Positions 63,375 through 64,000 of a stretch of DNA of 64,000 nt are shown here, piece after piece. Numbering within the stretch: position 1 is the stretch's first letter; each line of letters starts with the position of its first letter. Source of the stretch: Paramesorhizobium salinisoli (lineage in GTDB: Bacteria; Pseudomonadota; Alphaproteobacteria; Rhizobiales; Rhizobiaceae); NCBI RefSeq assembly GCF_003335045.1, contig NZ_QOZG01000003.1:124001-188000 (forward strand). The letters run 5' to 3'. The notes beneath the pieces are model-generated. The model did no database searches, was not told the DNA's origin, and saw nothing but the letters and a program-made list of their open reading frames with translations. Both the position numbers and the translations under genes were made by a program.

Positions 63375-64000
63375 GTGCTCCATGCCTTCACCCAGATCAA
63401 CAAGTTGAACGGGTCCACCCAGGTCTTCATCACGGACGGCTATTTGAAACTTCGCTTGCAGGAACTTTTCCTAACACATGAGTACCGCGAGAAGCTCAAA
63501 GTAGAGAGGGAGGAGCGAGCGGAGCTTGCGAGGGCGCAGAAGGAGGAACAAAAGCTCGTTCGCGACATGGAACGTGCCGAGGAAGAGGAGGCGCGTTATC
63601 AGCGCCTCCTGGACAAGGCGAGGGCGGAAGCCGAACGTGCAGTCGGACCGAGGCTCGAGGCCTTCAATGCGCAAATTGCGATGCTGGAGCGGGACCTCGA
63701 GGAAGCGCACGCGAAGTTCGAGCGTGCGCAAGCCATGGCCGAGAAGACCAAGTCCGGCTATGTATACATCATCTCGAATATCGGATCGTTCGGCGACGAT
63801 GTCGTAAAGATTGGGCTCACGCGGCGGCTAGATCCGGCCGACCGTGTACGTGAGCTTGGTGACGCGAGCGTTCCATTCACATTCGATACTCACGCTATCA
63901 TTTACAGTGATGACGCGCCGGCGTTGGAACGAGCCCTTCATAGGGAATTTGAGGGGGTTCGGATTAACGCGCAGAATTTCCGGAAAGAATTCTTCCGTGC
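63375..64000 (+). CDS. DUF4041 / T5orf172 (GIY-YIG-like) protein, 5'-truncated and cut by the window edge
   Basis: The frame follows two TGA codons and has only a GTG (63375) near its start; it begins inside the family, HAFTQINKLNGSTQVFITDG then YLKLRLQELFLTHEYREKLK. A long charged coiled coil follows (EREERAELARAQKEEQKLVR... to about 63740), then a T5orf172 domain: GYVYIISNIGSFGDDVVKIG, LTRRLDPADRVRELGDASVP, HREFEGVRINAQNFRKEFF. Relatives have an additional N-terminal part, so the 5' end seems lost. The domain is found in phage and island proteins. Confidence 0.7.
   Translation, partial: MLHAFTQINKLNGSTQVFITDGYLKLRLQELFLTHEYREKLKVEREERAELARAQKEEQKLVRDMERAEEEEARYQRLLDKARAEAERAVGPRLEAFNAQIAMLERDLEEAHAKFERAQAMAEKTKSGYVYIISNIGSFGDDVVKIGLTRRLDPADRVRELGDASVPFTFDTHAIIYSDDAPALERALHREFEGVRINAQNFRKEFFR

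Noticed and set aside
1..64000. CRISPR arrays, rRNA genes, complete insertion sequences
   Set aside because: No regularly spaced repeats, no rRNA-like sequence, and no transposase with terminal inverted repeats were seen by eye.

Overview
The window looks like a chromosomal segment of a GC-rich alphaproteobacterium of the order Hyphomicrobiales, most like the Brucella/Ochrobactrum group. The reasons are the gene content (urt urea transporter, tct transporter, adenine deaminase, long cysteine synthase, AlaX, RhlE, FucU), alphaproteobacterial-style operons with 1-4 base overlaps, and a classical autotransporter. The species is inference; no database search was possible.

Positions 1-35.5 kb read as core-like chromosome. 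From the left: the 5' part of araF, a GntR/FadR-type regulator, and a divergent sugar-acid operon (aldose 1-epimerase, a mini-ORF that is an internally deleted GMC oxidoreductase, galactonate dehydratase dgoD, an SDR dehydrogenase), consistent with oxidative, non-phosphorylated use of galactose or arabinose. A tRNA-Leu(UAA) gene interrupted by a 215-nt group I intron follows (4843-5143). Next come a tripartite tricarboxylate transporter (tctC-tctB-tctA, minus strand), adenine deaminase, threonine dehydratase, a DUF1697 gene, rhlE with a strong terminator, and a sulfur/alanine block (cysK-alaX-sseA-GNAT). A membrane diguanylate cyclase faces away from urtABCDE, which has a textbook sigma-54 promoter. 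DUF892, FucU, a 25-residue membrane peptide, RecQ, a Gly/Ser/Thr-rich secreted protein, a frameshifted Imm-5-like gene and a 1605-residue autotransporter complete this half.

From about 35.8 kb to the end the character changes. It opens with a fragment of a DUF4102-type integrase and is dense in small detoxification or redox genes, regulators, fusions and broken genes. These include an hxlR-oxidoreductase pair plus a second oxidoreductase with only a stump of its hxlR; a shattered UBP zinc-finger gene next to a half SDR; a DUF5996-GNAT fusion; pirin; two isochorismatase-like hydrolases; a luciferase-like monooxygenase; a GNAT pseudogene; an acetolactate-synthase-like and aldehyde dehydrogenase pair; an MhqO-MhqD-like fusion; a catalase remnant; TetR and tandem AraC regulators; a glutamine amidotransferase overlapping a homoserine dehydrogenase; haloperoxidase-like hydrolases; a 254-bp direct repeat around a SnoaL-like gene; an MFS exporter; a frameshifted amidohydrolase; XapX; and a 5'-truncated DUF4041/T5orf172 gene at the right edge. 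I read this half as an accessory, partly decaying region adapted to electrophile, quinone and peroxide stress. That is inference from gene families and from the integrase fragment.

The strongest unusual signals are the intron-containing tRNA-Leu, the 254-bp repeat whose non-coding part is better conserved than the flanking coding end, the MhqO-MhqD and DUF5996-GNAT fusions, the tiny well-translated membrane ORF, and the cluster of gene remnants in the right half.
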